Positions 1 through 6,596 of a stretch of 10,786 bases of DNA are shown here, in pieces. Origin of the DNA: Vulcanimicrobiota bacterium (GTDB lineage: Bacteria; Vulcanimicrobiota; Vulcanimicrobiia; Vulcanimicrobiales; Vulcanimicrobiaceae). Numbering within the stretch: the first letter of the stretch is position 1; each line of letters opens with the position of its first letter. The notes beneath the pieces were generated by a model. The model was given only the letters and a program-made list of their open reading frames with translations, did no database searches and was not told where the DNA came from. Location of the stretch: positions 1 to 10,786 of the forward strand of contig JAFAMS010000382.1 of assembly GCA_019233165.1 (NCBI GenBank), in the 5' to 3' direction. The translations under genes and the position numbers were made by a program.

Positions 1-1387
1 GCGTCGACGGGTTGTTCAGAAAATCGCGAACCGCCGGCGACGAGAGCGTTACGCCCGCTGCGAGGGCTTGCTGTGCGATCGCGATCTCGCGCTGCAGCAG
101 CGTCGTGAGGATCGCAATCCCCAGGCTCCCGCCGAGCTGACGGATCAGCGTGTACATCCCACTTGCGGAGGCGAGCTCCCCCCGCGGGACGCCGGAGAGC
201 GTCGCGGTCGAGAGCGGGACGAACAAGAATCCGAGGGCGAACCCTTGGTATGCACGCGGCCAAAAGATATCCCAGTAGCCCGAATTTTGGTCGAGCCCGC
301 CCATCCACCAGGACGCGGCGCCAAAAATCAAGAGCCCGGCCGCGATCGAGACGCGCCCATCGATCTTTGTCATCAGCCGGCCCGCGATCGGCATCGAGAT
401 CGCCGTCGCCAGCGCTCCCGGAAGGAGCGCGAGCCCCGCCTGCAGCGCATCGAAGCCAAGAACGTTCTGAAAGAAGAGCGGCAAGATCAGGTTGAGCCCA
501 AAGAGCCCGAAGCCGCTGATCACGCCGATGATGTTCCCGATGGCGAACGTTCGGGAGCGAAAGACGAACAGGTCGACCACCGGGTTCTTGATGCGCAGCT
601 CTCGATAGATGAAGAGCCCGATCGCGACCGCCGAGACGATCGTCAAGATCAAGATCGCGTCCGAATCGAACCAATCGTCGTGTTGTCCGCGTTCCAGCAC
701 GTACTGCATCGCGGAGATCCCGACGGTCATGTAGGCGAGCCCCGGCCAGTCGACTTTCCCCTCGGGCTTTTCGATGTAGCTGGGGTCGCGGATGAACATG
801 TAGGTCATCAAGAACGCCAGAATCCCGATCGGGATATTGATGAAGAAAATGACCGGCCAGCTCCAGTTATCGACGATGTAGCCGCCGAGCACGGGGCCGA
901 TCGCCGGCCCGACCATCGCGCCCAGACCGAAGATCGCCATCGCGTTCCCGCGTTTCTCCGGCGGATACGACTCGAAAAGAATCGACTGCGCCGTAGGCTG
1001 AAGCGCGCCGCCGCCCAAGCCCTGAAGGACGCGGAAGATCACCAGCAGCCAGATGTTCCCCGCGAACCCGCAGAGCGCGGACGCGATCGTGAACGCGGCG
1101 ACGCAGGTGGCGTAATAGCGCTGCCGCCCAAACATCGCCGTGAGCCAGCCGTTCAGCGGCATGATGATCACGTTCGCGAGGATGTAGGCGGTCACGACCC
1201 AAGCGATCTCGTCGGTCGTCGCGCCGAGGTTCCCGGCCATCGTCGGGAGCGCGACGTTGACGATCGTCGCATCGATAATCGCCATGATCAACCCGAGCAT
1301 CACCGTCACCGTGACCATCGCCACGGGGGGATGCTCGACGTCGAGCCTCGCGCGAAACCACGTTAGGGGACTTGCTTGCGATAACAT
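1..1387 (-). CDS. DHA2-family MFS multidrug/metabolite exporter (EmrB/QacA type), 3'-truncated by window
   Basis: An inner-membrane proton-coupled exporter of the 14-helix DHA2 group. The frame read from ATG at 1387 stays open to the window edge (462 residues); the family usually exceeds 500, so the last loop and helix are missing. Helix 1 carries the family motif IMAIIDATIVNVALPTM. A motif-A-like GWLTAMFGRQR follows helix 2. The antiporter motif C region reads GLGAMVGPAIGPVLGGY. The FFINIPIG stretch after it is typical of EmrB relatives. The start is the only ATG, GTG or TTG in frame after the preceding gene's stop; a GAGG lies 11 bases upstream, so the ribosome site is modest. It follows the TRAP binding-protein gene by 51 bases and is probably in the ilvB operon. 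No EmrA-like membrane-fusion partner is visible, though one could lie beyond the window. The substrate cannot be read from the sequence; export of an amino or keto acid is as possible as drug efflux. Confidence 0.9.
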   Translation of the reverse strand, partial: MLSQASPLTWFRARLDVEHPPVAMVTVTVMLGLIMAIIDATIVNVALPTMAGNLGATTDEIAWVVTAYILANVIIMPLNGWLTAMFGRQRYYATCVAAFTIASALCGFAGNIWLLVIFRVLQGLGGGALQPTAQSILFESYPPEKRGNAMAIFGLGAMVGPAIGPVLGGYIVDNWSWPVIFFINIPIGILAFLMTYMFIRDPSYIEKPEGKVDWPGLAYMTVGISAMQYVLERGQHDDWFDSDAILILTIVSAVAIGLFIYRELRIKNPVVDLFVFRSRTFAIGNIIGVISGFGLFGLNLILPLFFQNVLGFDALQAGLALLPGALATAISMPIAGRLMTKIDGRVSIAAGLLIFGAASWWMGGLDQNSGYWDIFWPRAYQGFALGFLFVPLSTATLSGVPRGELASASGMYTLIRQLGGSLGIAILTTLLQREIAIAQQALAAGVTLSSPAVRDFLNNPST

Positions 1388-1438
1388 CGATGCTACCGCC
1401 TCACTTGTACCCGGCGCGCGGCCGGCCGTTTGCGCGCG

Positions 1439-2455
1439 CTAGCCCAGCGTGCCGGTGTACTTCTCGAGCAAGCCCCAGGCTGTCGGACCGAACTCCTTCT
1501 TCCACTTTGCGTAATACGGACCGAGCTTCGCCTTGAACGTCCCGACGTCGCACGTGTATTGCGCCATCCCTTGCTGCTTCAACTTGCCGACCAACTCGTT
1601 CGTCAACGAGGCGAAGTCGGTACGCTGCAGCGGCGCATACTTCGCGACGTTGCGGCGGACGACTTGTTGGATATCCGCGCCGAGCGCGTCCCACGCGTCC
1701 TTGTTGGCGACCATCCACCAGCACGACCATGCGTGGTTCGAGAAGTTCAGCGTCTTCTGCACTTCGTAGAGCTTGCTCTGCTCGATGTTGATCAACGCAT
1801 TTTCTTGGGCTTCGACGATGTGCGTTTGGAGCGAGCTGTACAGTTCGCTCACGTTGATCGGCGTCGGCGAGGAGCCGAGGCTCTTCCACATGTCGACGAA
1901 CAGCGCGCTCGAAGGAACCCTAATCTTGAGGCCCTCGACGTCCGAAACGGTCTTGACCGGCTTGTTGGCGGTGATCTGCCGCATCCCGTTGTCGAACGCC
2001 GGCGGGATGCAGACCATCCCCTTGGCTTCGATCTCCTTGCGAACGAATTCCCCGAGCTCGCCGTCCATCGCCCCGAACGCCTGGCGCGTGTCCTTGAATG
2101 CGAAGCCCACCCCGTCGATTGCGGCCGCCGGAACGGTACTCTGAAGCAGCGCGCCGGGCTCCGTGAGGAAATGCAGCGCGCCGCTGCGCAGCTGAACGAT
2201 CATCTGGGTATCGCCGCCGAGTACGCTGTTCGGGAAGCTGTCGACGTGCAGCTTGCCGCCGGTCTCGCGCTCGACCGCCTGCCACATCTGGAGCATCCGC
2301 CGCGTGAGCGGCGAGAAGTCGGTTTGATCGTTGCCGTACTTGTAGGTGAATTGCGCGGCGCGGGCCGGCGATCTGACGAATGCAATCGAAGCGAACGCTG
2401 AGGCGGCGCCGGCGGCCGTCGCCGTCGCGAACGTTTTGCGGGTGAGGCTTTTCAT
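1439..2455 (-). CDS. TRAP-type transporter solute-binding protein (DctP family), orphan
   Basis: A periplasmic binding protein of 338 residues, the normal DctP length. The N-terminus (MKSLTRKTF, then an Ala-rich stretch to about residue 27, then SPARA-AQF) is a Sec-type signal peptide with cleavage expected near residue 33; there is no twin-arginine pair and no lipobox. The mature part begins with YKYGNDQ. It carries the family core GLKIRVPSS at 165-173, where the Arg at 169 is the residue that normally grips the ligand carboxylate, followed by a stretch rich in the family's usual features (SELYSSLQTHIVEAQENAL, about 203-221). AAAGAGGGG just upstream is a good ribosome site. The gene starts 15 bases after the ACT-domain gene, so co-transcription with ilvB is very likely. 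No DctQ or DctM membrane subunit is present in the window; the next gene is an MFS exporter. A 2-oxo acid or other organic acid ligand is plausible from context but unproven. Confidence 0.9.
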   Translation of the reverse strand: MKSLTRKTFATATAAGAASAFASIAFVRSPARAAQFTYKYGNDQTDFSPLTRRMLQMWQAVERETGGKLHVDSFPNSVLGGDTQMIVQLRSGALHFLTEPGALLQSTVPAAAIDGVGFAFKDTRQAFGAMDGELGEFVRKEIEAKGMVCIPPAFDNGMRQITANKPVKTVSDVEGLKIRVPSSALFVDMWKSLGSSPTPINVSELYSSLQTHIVEAQENALINIEQSKLYEVQKTLNFSNHAWSCWWMVANKDAWDALGADIQQVVRRNVAKYAPLQRTDFASLTNELVGKLKQQGMAQYTCDVGTFKAKLGPYYAKWKKEFGPTAWGLLEKYTGTLG

Positions 2456-2470
2456 GCGCCCCTCTTTGGG

Positions 2471-2698
2471 CTAGGTCGCGCAAAACCTCGCTTCGGCGCG
2501 CTCGTCGCTGATCAGCCGTGAGAGCTGTCCGCCGAGCCGGCGCAGCTGGGCGTCGTCGCCGCCGAACGCGGCGGTGATCCGCGCCGCGCTCTCGCCTTGC
2601 TCCAGCTCGCAGCGCACGACCGTGCATCCCAAGCGCGCGGCGAGGTTGATCACCCGTGCGAGGATGCGCCCGTCGGGCGCTTCGATCTCGACCTTCAC
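2471..2698 (-). CDS. ACT-domain small regulatory subunit of acetolactate synthase (IlvM-like)
   Basis: A 75-residue protein that reads as a single ACT domain and little else: a beta strand with MKVEIEAPDG, a helix with RILARVINLAARLGC, a second strand TVVRCELEQG, then AARITAAFGG and a C-terminal helix DDAQLRRLGGQLSRLIS. This is the size and layout of the short IlvM-type subunit rather than the roughly 160-residue IlvN/IlvH. Such subunits bind and activate the catalytic subunit and mediate or modulate branched-chain amino acid feedback. The start is GTG, overlapping the ilvB stop in the sequence GTGA, which implies translational coupling and a fixed subunit ratio. A GAGGA lies 13 bases upstream inside ilvB, too far to be a strong independent site. 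Assignment rests on domain pattern plus position; as a lone short ACT protein elsewhere it would be much less certain. Confidence 0.8.
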   Translation of the reverse strand: MKVEIEAPDGRILARVINLAARLGCTVVRCELEQGESAARITAAFGGDDAQLRRLGGQLSRLISDERAEARFCAT

Positions 2699-4404
2699 GC
2701 GCGCACCGGCGCTTCCTCGATCAGTTCGTCGAGCGCCGCGCCGGCCGGGATCATCGGCCAAACGTTCTCGTGCGGGTAGCACGCGCAGTGCAGCAGCATC
2801 GGCCGGTCGTCGGCGAAGAGCTCGCGCATCGCGGCGTCGAGATCCGCGAGGCGCTCGACGACGCGTCCCGGGACGCCGAAGGCGCGCGCCATGAGCACGA
2901 AGTCCGGGTTGTCGGAGAGATCGGTCGCGCTGTAGCGCTTGTCGTAGAACAGGTGCTGCCACTGCCGCACCATCCCCAAGCGCTGATTGTCGATCAACAC
3001 GATCTTGACGAAGGCGCTCATCCGCATCATCGTCGTCATCTCGTTCATCGTCATCTGAAAGCCGCCGTCGCCGACGATCGCCGCGACGGTCGCGCCCGGG
3101 TTTGCCATCTTAGCGCCGATTGCGGCGGGGAAGCCGAAGCCCATCGCTCCGAGGCCCGCCGAGGTGATGAAGCGGCACGGACCGTCGACGCGTTGACGCT
3201 GCGCCGCCCACATCTGATGCTGGCCGACGTCGGTCGTCACAATCGCATTTGCAGGAGCGTGCGCGAAGAAGCGGTCGAGCACCGTCGTCGCGGAGAGGTG
3301 ACCGTCCTCGGCGCGATCGACCGGAAGGTTCGAGCTGAAGAGCTCGAGCTCGGCGAACCACTTCGCGTACGAGCTCGGCGGTTCGCCCCGGAGCGACTGT
3401 ACGAACGCCGGGAGCGTCTCGCCGAGACAACCGCGCACGGCGACGGTCGGATCGACGACCTTGCCGAACTCGCTGGCGTCGACGTCGAAATGGATGATCT
3501 CGGCCTGCTGCGCGTACTTGTCGACGCGTCCGGTGACGCGGTCGTCGAAACGCATTCCGAGCGCGACGATCACGTCCGCTGCGTTCACCGCGCGGTTCGC
3601 GCGCTTCGTCCCGTGCATTCCGAGCATCCCTAGGAAGTGCGGATCGCCGGGCTCGGCCGCTCCAAGCGCGTTGATCGTCGCCGCGTGCGGCGCTCCAACC
3701 AAACGCAGGAGCTCACGATACGCGGCGACGGCACCGCCGCTGCGAACTCCGCCGCCGGCCATGATCAGCGGACGGCGCGCGGCGGCGAGCAGCTTGCGCG
3801 CTGCTTCGATCGCGCCGGGATCGAAGGCCGCGTCCTTAGACGCTTCACGCGCTGCCGACTCGTCCCATCGCGGCGCGACGCTCGTCTTCGTCTTGAGGAC
3901 GTCGGTGGGGATGTCGACCAGGACCGCCCCCGGCCGCGGTCCGCGCGCGATCGAGAACGCCTCGCGCACCGTCGCATAGATCTCGTCGACGCGGCGGACG
4001 AGATACGCGCGCTTCGTCGCCGGCTGCGCCATCGAGGTCACGTCGGCTTCTTGGAAGCCGTCGGTCCCCATCAGCGCCGTACGCACTTGACCCGTGATCG
4101 CGACGACCGGAACGGAATCCATGTTCGCGTCGAGGATCCCCGTCAGCAAATTCGTTGCACCGGGTCCGCTGGTCGCCATGCAGACGCCGACTCTCCCCGA
4201 CGAGCGCGCGTAGCCGCCGGCCGCAAACGCCGCGCCTTGCTCGTGACGAACGAGGACGTGCGTGATCCGGCGCTCCGAGAAGAGCGCGTCGTAGACGGGC
4301 ATGATCGTCCCGCCGGGATAGCCGAAGACGACGTCGACGCCTTCGTCGGCGAGTGCGTCGAGGACGAGCTGGGCTCCAGTTCTTTCCGTAGCTGCGGCGG
4401 ACAC
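2695..4404 (-). CDS. ilvB: Acetolactate synthase large (catalytic) subunit
   Basis: A cytoplasmic thiamine-diphosphate enzyme that condenses two pyruvates to 2-acetolactate, or pyruvate with 2-oxobutyrate, in the first common step of valine, leucine and isoleucine synthesis. At 569 residues it is full length. The N-terminal Pyr domain has FGYPGGTIMPVYDAL (27-41), the catalytic Glu55 in RHEQGAAF, and ATSGPGATNLLTGI (77-90). The FAD-binding middle domain has GMLGMHGT (259-266) and ALGMRFDDRVTG (281-292). The C-terminal PP domain has the metal/ThDP motif beginning GDGG at 445 with Asn473, then LGMVRQWQ (476-483), whose Trp482 corresponds to the residue linked to 2-oxobutyrate preference and herbicide sensitivity. 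The C-terminus ends with the family's WPMIPAGAAL. The start is GTG, fixed by an in-frame TAG four codons upstream (4416-4414) and by AGGGAG five bases before the GTG. It is preceded by an attenuator and followed, with overlap, by its ACT subunit. Confidence 0.97.
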   Translation of the reverse strand: MSAAATERTGAQLVLDALADEGVDVVFGYPGGTIMPVYDALFSERRITHVLVRHEQGAAFAAGGYARSSGRVGVCMATSGPGATNLLTGILDANMDSVPVVAITGQVRTALMGTDGFQEADVTSMAQPATKRAYLVRRVDEIYATVREAFSIARGPRPGAVLVDIPTDVLKTKTSVAPRWDESAAREASKDAAFDPGAIEAARKLLAAARRPLIMAGGGVRSGGAVAAYRELLRLVGAPHAATINALGAAEPGDPHFLGMLGMHGTKRANRAVNAADVIVALGMRFDDRVTGRVDKYAQQAEIIHFDVDASEFGKVVDPTVAVRGCLGETLPAFVQSLRGEPPSSYAKWFAELELFSSNLPVDRAEDGHLSATTVLDRFFAHAPANAIVTTDVGQHQMWAAQRQRVDGPCRFITSAGLGAMGFGFPAAIGAKMANPGATVAAIVGDGGFQMTMNEMTTMMRMSAFVKIVLIDNQRLGMVRQWQHLFYDKRYSATDLSDNPDFVLMARAFGVPGRVVERLADLDAAMRELFADDRPMLLHCACYPHENVWPMIPAGAALDELIEEAPVRA

Positions 4405-4425
4405 GATGACTCCCTAGAAAATCGA
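4405..4425 (-). promoter_or_regulatory. Ribosome binding site of ilvB, fixing its GTG start
   Basis: On the minus strand AGGGAG (4415-4410) sits five bases before GTG 4404. The in-frame TAG at 4416-4414 overlaps it, so no longer ilvB is possible. This supports the unusual start codon. Confidence 0.8.
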
Positions 4426-4449
4426 AAACCCCCGCCGGATCGGTGGGGG
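4425..4449 (-). terminator. Intrinsic terminator of the ilvB attenuator
   Basis: In the minus-strand RNA, CCCCC (4449-4445) pairs with GGGGG (4433-4429) and CCG (4443-4441) with CGG (4437-4435). There is one A.C mismatch between the two helices and an AUC loop. UUUU follows at once (4428-4425), with a second UUUU a few bases later. It lies between the leader peptide stop and ilvB and would end transcription before ilvB. Part of its 5' arm and its loop (ACCGATCC, 4444-4437) is perfectly complementary to the end of the leader peptide coding region, which makes it conditional. Confidence 0.85.
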
Positions 4450-4514
4450 CTTTTGCGTTTGCTGCTCTCGAGCTACCTTACGCGCGCCTACCTCAACCGA
4501 TCCCGACGGGACGG
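4437..4514 (-). promoter_or_regulatory. Attenuator switch: protector hairpin versus antiterminator
   Basis: Two alternative pairings use the same segment. Protector (1:2): CCGTCCC (4514-4508), loop GTC, then GGGA and CGG (4504-4497) with one bulged T. Antiterminator (2:3): GGATCGGT (4503-4496) with ACCGATCC (4444-4437), eight perfect base pairs that consume part of the terminator's 5' arm and its loop. A ribosome stalled on the Leu/Val/Ile codons (4537-4517) would cover the protector's 5' arm and free segment 2 to pair with segment 3, allowing read-through into ilvB. A ribosome that reaches the TGA at 4495-4493 would cover segment 2 and leave the terminator free. The pairings are seen in the sequence; the mechanism is inferred from the classical ilv/leu/trp attenuation model. 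Confidence 0.8.
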
Positions 4515-4555
4515 CTAATAAGGACGACGACGAGAAGGTGCCGCGTGGACAGCAT
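4493..4555 (-). CDS. ilv operon leader peptide (20 residues)
   Basis: A short ATG-TGA frame whose product contains HLLVVVLI. Residues 7-13 are seven consecutive branched-chain residues (Leu-Leu-Val-Val-Val-Leu-Ile), and 10 of the 20 residues are Leu, Val or Ile. It lies upstream of ilvB, is preceded by GGAG five bases before the ATG, and is followed by a terminator that can be disrupted by its own last codons. This is the standard design of a translation-sensed attenuator: scarcity of charged tRNA-Leu, -Val or -Ile stalls the ribosome in the run. The peptide itself probably has no function. The dense mix of all three amino acids argues that the operon responds to all of them, as expected for the shared acetolactate synthase step. 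Confidence 0.88.
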   Translation of the reverse strand: MLSTRHLLVVVLISRPVGIG

Positions 4556-4565
4556 ATGTTCTCCG

Positions 4566-4595
4566 AGACTACCCCGGCGCTCGGGGGCCTGTCAA
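4566..4595 (-). promoter_or_regulatory. Sigma-70-type promoter for the ilvB attenuator operon
   Basis: A perfect -35 TTGACA (4595-4590) is followed, after an 18-base spacer, by TAGTCT (4571-4566) as a weak -10. The -35 begins five bases after the ppk2 stop. Transcription should start near 4560-4558, only a few bases before the leader peptide ATG at 4555, so the leader may be translated from an almost leaderless message. In that case the GGAG at 4564-4561 would not be in the transcript. The spacer holds a 5-bp dyad, CCCCG/CGGGG (4586-4572). Confidence 0.65.
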
Positions 4596-4599
4596 CCCC

Positions 4600-5406
4600 T
4601 CAGTAGACCTCCTTGACGAACTTCCTCCCGTTCAAGGAAGCCTGGTCGTCGTATTTGCCCTTCTCGGAGCGCGGGGGGAGCTTGACCTTCTCGCGCTTGA
4701 CCTTCCCCGGGTCGAGGGTCCGCAAGATGTGCGCGATGACGTTGAGCCGCGCGCGCTTCTTGTCGTCGGAACGGACGACGTACCATGGCGCGTGCGCCGT
4801 GTCGGTCGCATCGAGCATCATGTCGCGCGCCTTCGAGTATTGATACCAGCGTGAGTACGATTCTACGTCCATCGGGCTGAGCTTCCACTGCCGCATCGGA
4901 TCGTCGATCCGCGCTTCGAAACGGCGCTCCTGTTCTTCCATGCCGACGTCGAGCCAGATCTTGATCAGCTTGATCCCGCCGTCGACGATGTAGCGCTCGG
5001 CTTCAGGAGCAAGCTGCAAGAAGCGTTGGTGCTGCTCTTTGCTGCAAAAATCCATCAGGTACTCGACCCCCGCGCGGTTGTACCAACTGCGGTCGAAGAT
5101 CACGATCTCGCCGGCGGCGGGGAAGTGCTGCATGTAGCGCTGCATGTACATCTGCGACTTCTCGCGATCCGACGGCGCCGGAAGCGCGATGACGCGGAAG
5201 ACGCGCGGGCTCACCCGCTCGGTGAGAGCCTTGATCGTCCCGCCCTTCCCGGCTGCGTCACGGCCCTCGAAGATGACGATGACGCGAACCCCCTCTTGCT
5301 TCACCCAGTCTTGGAGACGGCAGAGGTCTTCCTGAAGCTTGCGCAGCTCTTTTTCGTATTCTTTCCGCTTGAGTTTCGGTTTTTCGGGGGTGAGGACGTC
5401 GGTCAT
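4600..5406 (-). CDS. ppk2: Polyphosphate kinase 2 (PPK2 family, class I-like)
   Basis: A cytoplasmic P-loop kinase that transfers phosphate between polyphosphate and nucleoside diphosphates (ADP or GDP). It has 268 residues, typical of the single-domain class I group. Walker A is [11 protein letters not shown] (47-57). Walker B is [15 protein letters not shown] (from 101, with Asp105 and Arg106). The lid/substrate region includes [20 protein letters not shown] (151-170) and the C-terminal core has [17 protein letters not shown] Lys/Glu-rich N-terminal helix (11-35) is usual. The ATG overlaps the acetate kinase stop as ATGA, with AAAGG upstream, indicating co-translation. It is the last gene of the DUF3141-pta-ackA unit, and the next promoter begins straight after its stop. 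Whether it mainly makes ATP/GTP or polyphosphate cannot be decided from sequence alone. Confidence 0.93.
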   Translation of the reverse strand: MTDVLTPEKPKLKRKEYEKELRKLQEDLCRLQDWVKQEGVRVIVIFEGRDAAGKGGTIKALTERVSPRVFRVIALPAPSDREKSQMYMQRYMQHFPAAGEIVIFDRSWYNRAGVEYLMDFCSKEQHQRFLQLAPEAERYIVDGGIKLIKIWLDVGMEEQERRFEARIDDPMRQWKLSPMDVESYSRWYQYSKARDMMLDATDTAHAPWYVVRSDDKKRARLNVIAHILRTLDPGKVKREKVKLPPRSEKGKYDDQASLNGRKFVKEVY

Positions 5407-6596
5407 GATGGTACCTTTCGGCCCGCCAGAAGGGCCAGGGTGTGTCGCGCGATCATCAGCTCTTCGTCGGTTGGAATGACGTAGAGCGCCACGCGGCTGT
5501 CGCTACGTGAAATCGTCGTTGCGTGCTTCGCATTGGCGGCCGAGTCGAGCGCAGCGCCGAGCCAGGCCAGCTTCTTCGCTACCTTCGCGCGAATCGAGGC
5601 CGAGTTTTCGCCGATCCCCGCCGTGAAGACGAAGGCGTCGACGCCGCCGAGCGCGGCGGCAAGCGTCCCTGCGTAGAGCGCGACGCGGTAGACGAAATAT
5701 TCGAGCGCGAACGCCGCGGCCGGCTCGCTCGAGCGTTCGAGCTCGCGAACGTCGTTGCTGATCCCGGAGAGGCCCCGCAGGCCGCACTCGTTGTACAAGA
5801 AGCGCTGCACCGCGTCGACGTCCATTCGCTTCTGCGCGAACAGGTACAGGACGACGCCGGGATCGATCTGACCGGGCCGGGTCCCCATCGGCAACCCGTC
5901 GAGCGCGGTGAATCCCATCGTGCTCTCGACGCTGCGTCCTTCGAAGAGGGCGCACATCGACGCACCGCTGCCGAGATGTGCGACGATGACGCGCGCGCGA
6001 GCATAATCCGGCGCGACGTCTTTCAGACGCTCGGCGATGTATTCGTACGAGAGCCCGTGGAAACCGTAGCGGCGAACTCCTTCGGCGAAGAACTGCTCAG
6101 GGAGTGCGAAATGCTTCGCAACCGCGCTGTGCTCGTGGTGGAACGCCGTGTCGAAGCACGCAACCTGCGGCCGGTCGGGATAGCGCTCCAAGATCGTGCG
6201 GATCGGCGCGAGATTATTCGGCTGATGCAGCGGCGCGAGCGGGACGAACCGCTCAAGATCGGCGAGGACGTTCGCGTCGACGAAAACGGGACGGGAGTAT
6301 TTTGGTCCGCCGTGGACGACGCGATGGCCGATTGCTGCCGGCTCGACGTCGTACCGCTCGCGAAGCCACTTGGCCGTCGTGTCGAGCGCTTCGGCGACGT
6401 TACCGGCCTCGGTTTGCGCGAGTGCCCGGTCGGCGACGATGGCACCGTTGGCGTCGGTCGCTCGGATCTTCGCCTGCGTCCCGATCCCGTCGATCTGCGC
6501 CTTCAGGTCGAGCTCGAGCGCTTCTCCTTCAGCTTTGAAGACCTGAAACTTGACGCTCGAGGAACCGGCGTTGACCGTGAGGATGTGGTCGGGCAT
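5403..6596 (-). CDS. ackA: Acetate kinase
   Basis: A cytoplasmic ASKHA-fold kinase that interconverts acetyl phosphate plus ADP with acetate plus ATP. It has 397 residues, the usual length. The first signature, [12 protein letters not shown], is at 9-20. GHRVVHGG follows with Arg92 and ACFDTAFH with Asp149. The second signature, [13 protein letters not shown], contains His180. [11 protein letters not shown] has Arg240, FTAGIGENS is at 324-332, and TDEE ends with Glu379. These match the substrate, catalytic and metal residues known for the Methanosarcina enzyme. Its ATG follows the preceding phosphotransacylase stop with no gap (TGAATG) and no clear ribosome site, so translation is probably coupled. 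Its stop overlaps the ppk2 start. A broader preference for propionate or butyrate cannot be excluded, given the PHA-like neighbour. Confidence 0.96.
   Translation of the reverse strand: MPDHILTVNAGSSSVKFQVFKAEGEALELDLKAQIDGIGTQAKIRATDANGAIVADRALAQTEAGNVAEALDTTAKWLRERYDVEPAAIGHRVVHGGPKYSRPVFVDANVLADLERFVPLAPLHQPNNLAPIRTILERYPDRPQVACFDTAFHHEHSAVAKHFALPEQFFAEGVRRYGFHGLSYEYIAERLKDVAPDYARARVIVAHLGSGASMCALFEGRSVESTMGFTALDGLPMGTRPGQIDPGVVLYLFAQKRMDVDAVQRFLYNECGLRGLSGISNDVRELERSSEPAAAFALEYFVYRVALYAGTLAAALGGVDAFVFTAGIGENSASIRAKVAKKLAWLGAALDSAANAKHATTISRSDSRVALYVIPTDEELMIARHTLALLAGRKVPS

Noticed and set aside
68..1366. Long plus-strand open frame (432 codons) opposite the MFS gene
   Set aside because: The product is an Arg/Asp/His-rich low-complexity string with no domain, as expected from the antisense of a high-GC gene; the opposite frame gives a textbook MFS protein.
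1388..1441. TRAP binding protein and MFS gene are in the same frame, separated by one TAG and 17 open codons; possible read-through fusion
   Set aside because: Open codons over 51 bases are expected by chance at this GC content, and the MFS gene has its own ATG. A periplasmic protein fused ahead of a cytoplasmic N-terminus would have the wrong topology.
2699..2962. Longer version of the ACT-domain protein starting at 2962
   Set aside because: The added residues overlap the conserved C-terminus of ilvB in another frame and are Arg/Ala-rich. ACT-like sequence begins only at the GTG overlapping the ilvB stop.
2656..3633. Plus-strand open frames within ilvB (325 codons) and similar ones in the DUF3141 gene (7957-8946)
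   Set aside because: Same antisense artefact; no ribosome site or family resemblance.
4405..4600. T-box riboswitch or other tRNA/metabolite riboswitch before ilvB
   Set aside because: The leader is too short and lacks the T-box sequence and specifier stem; the leader peptide with control codons explains the terminator.
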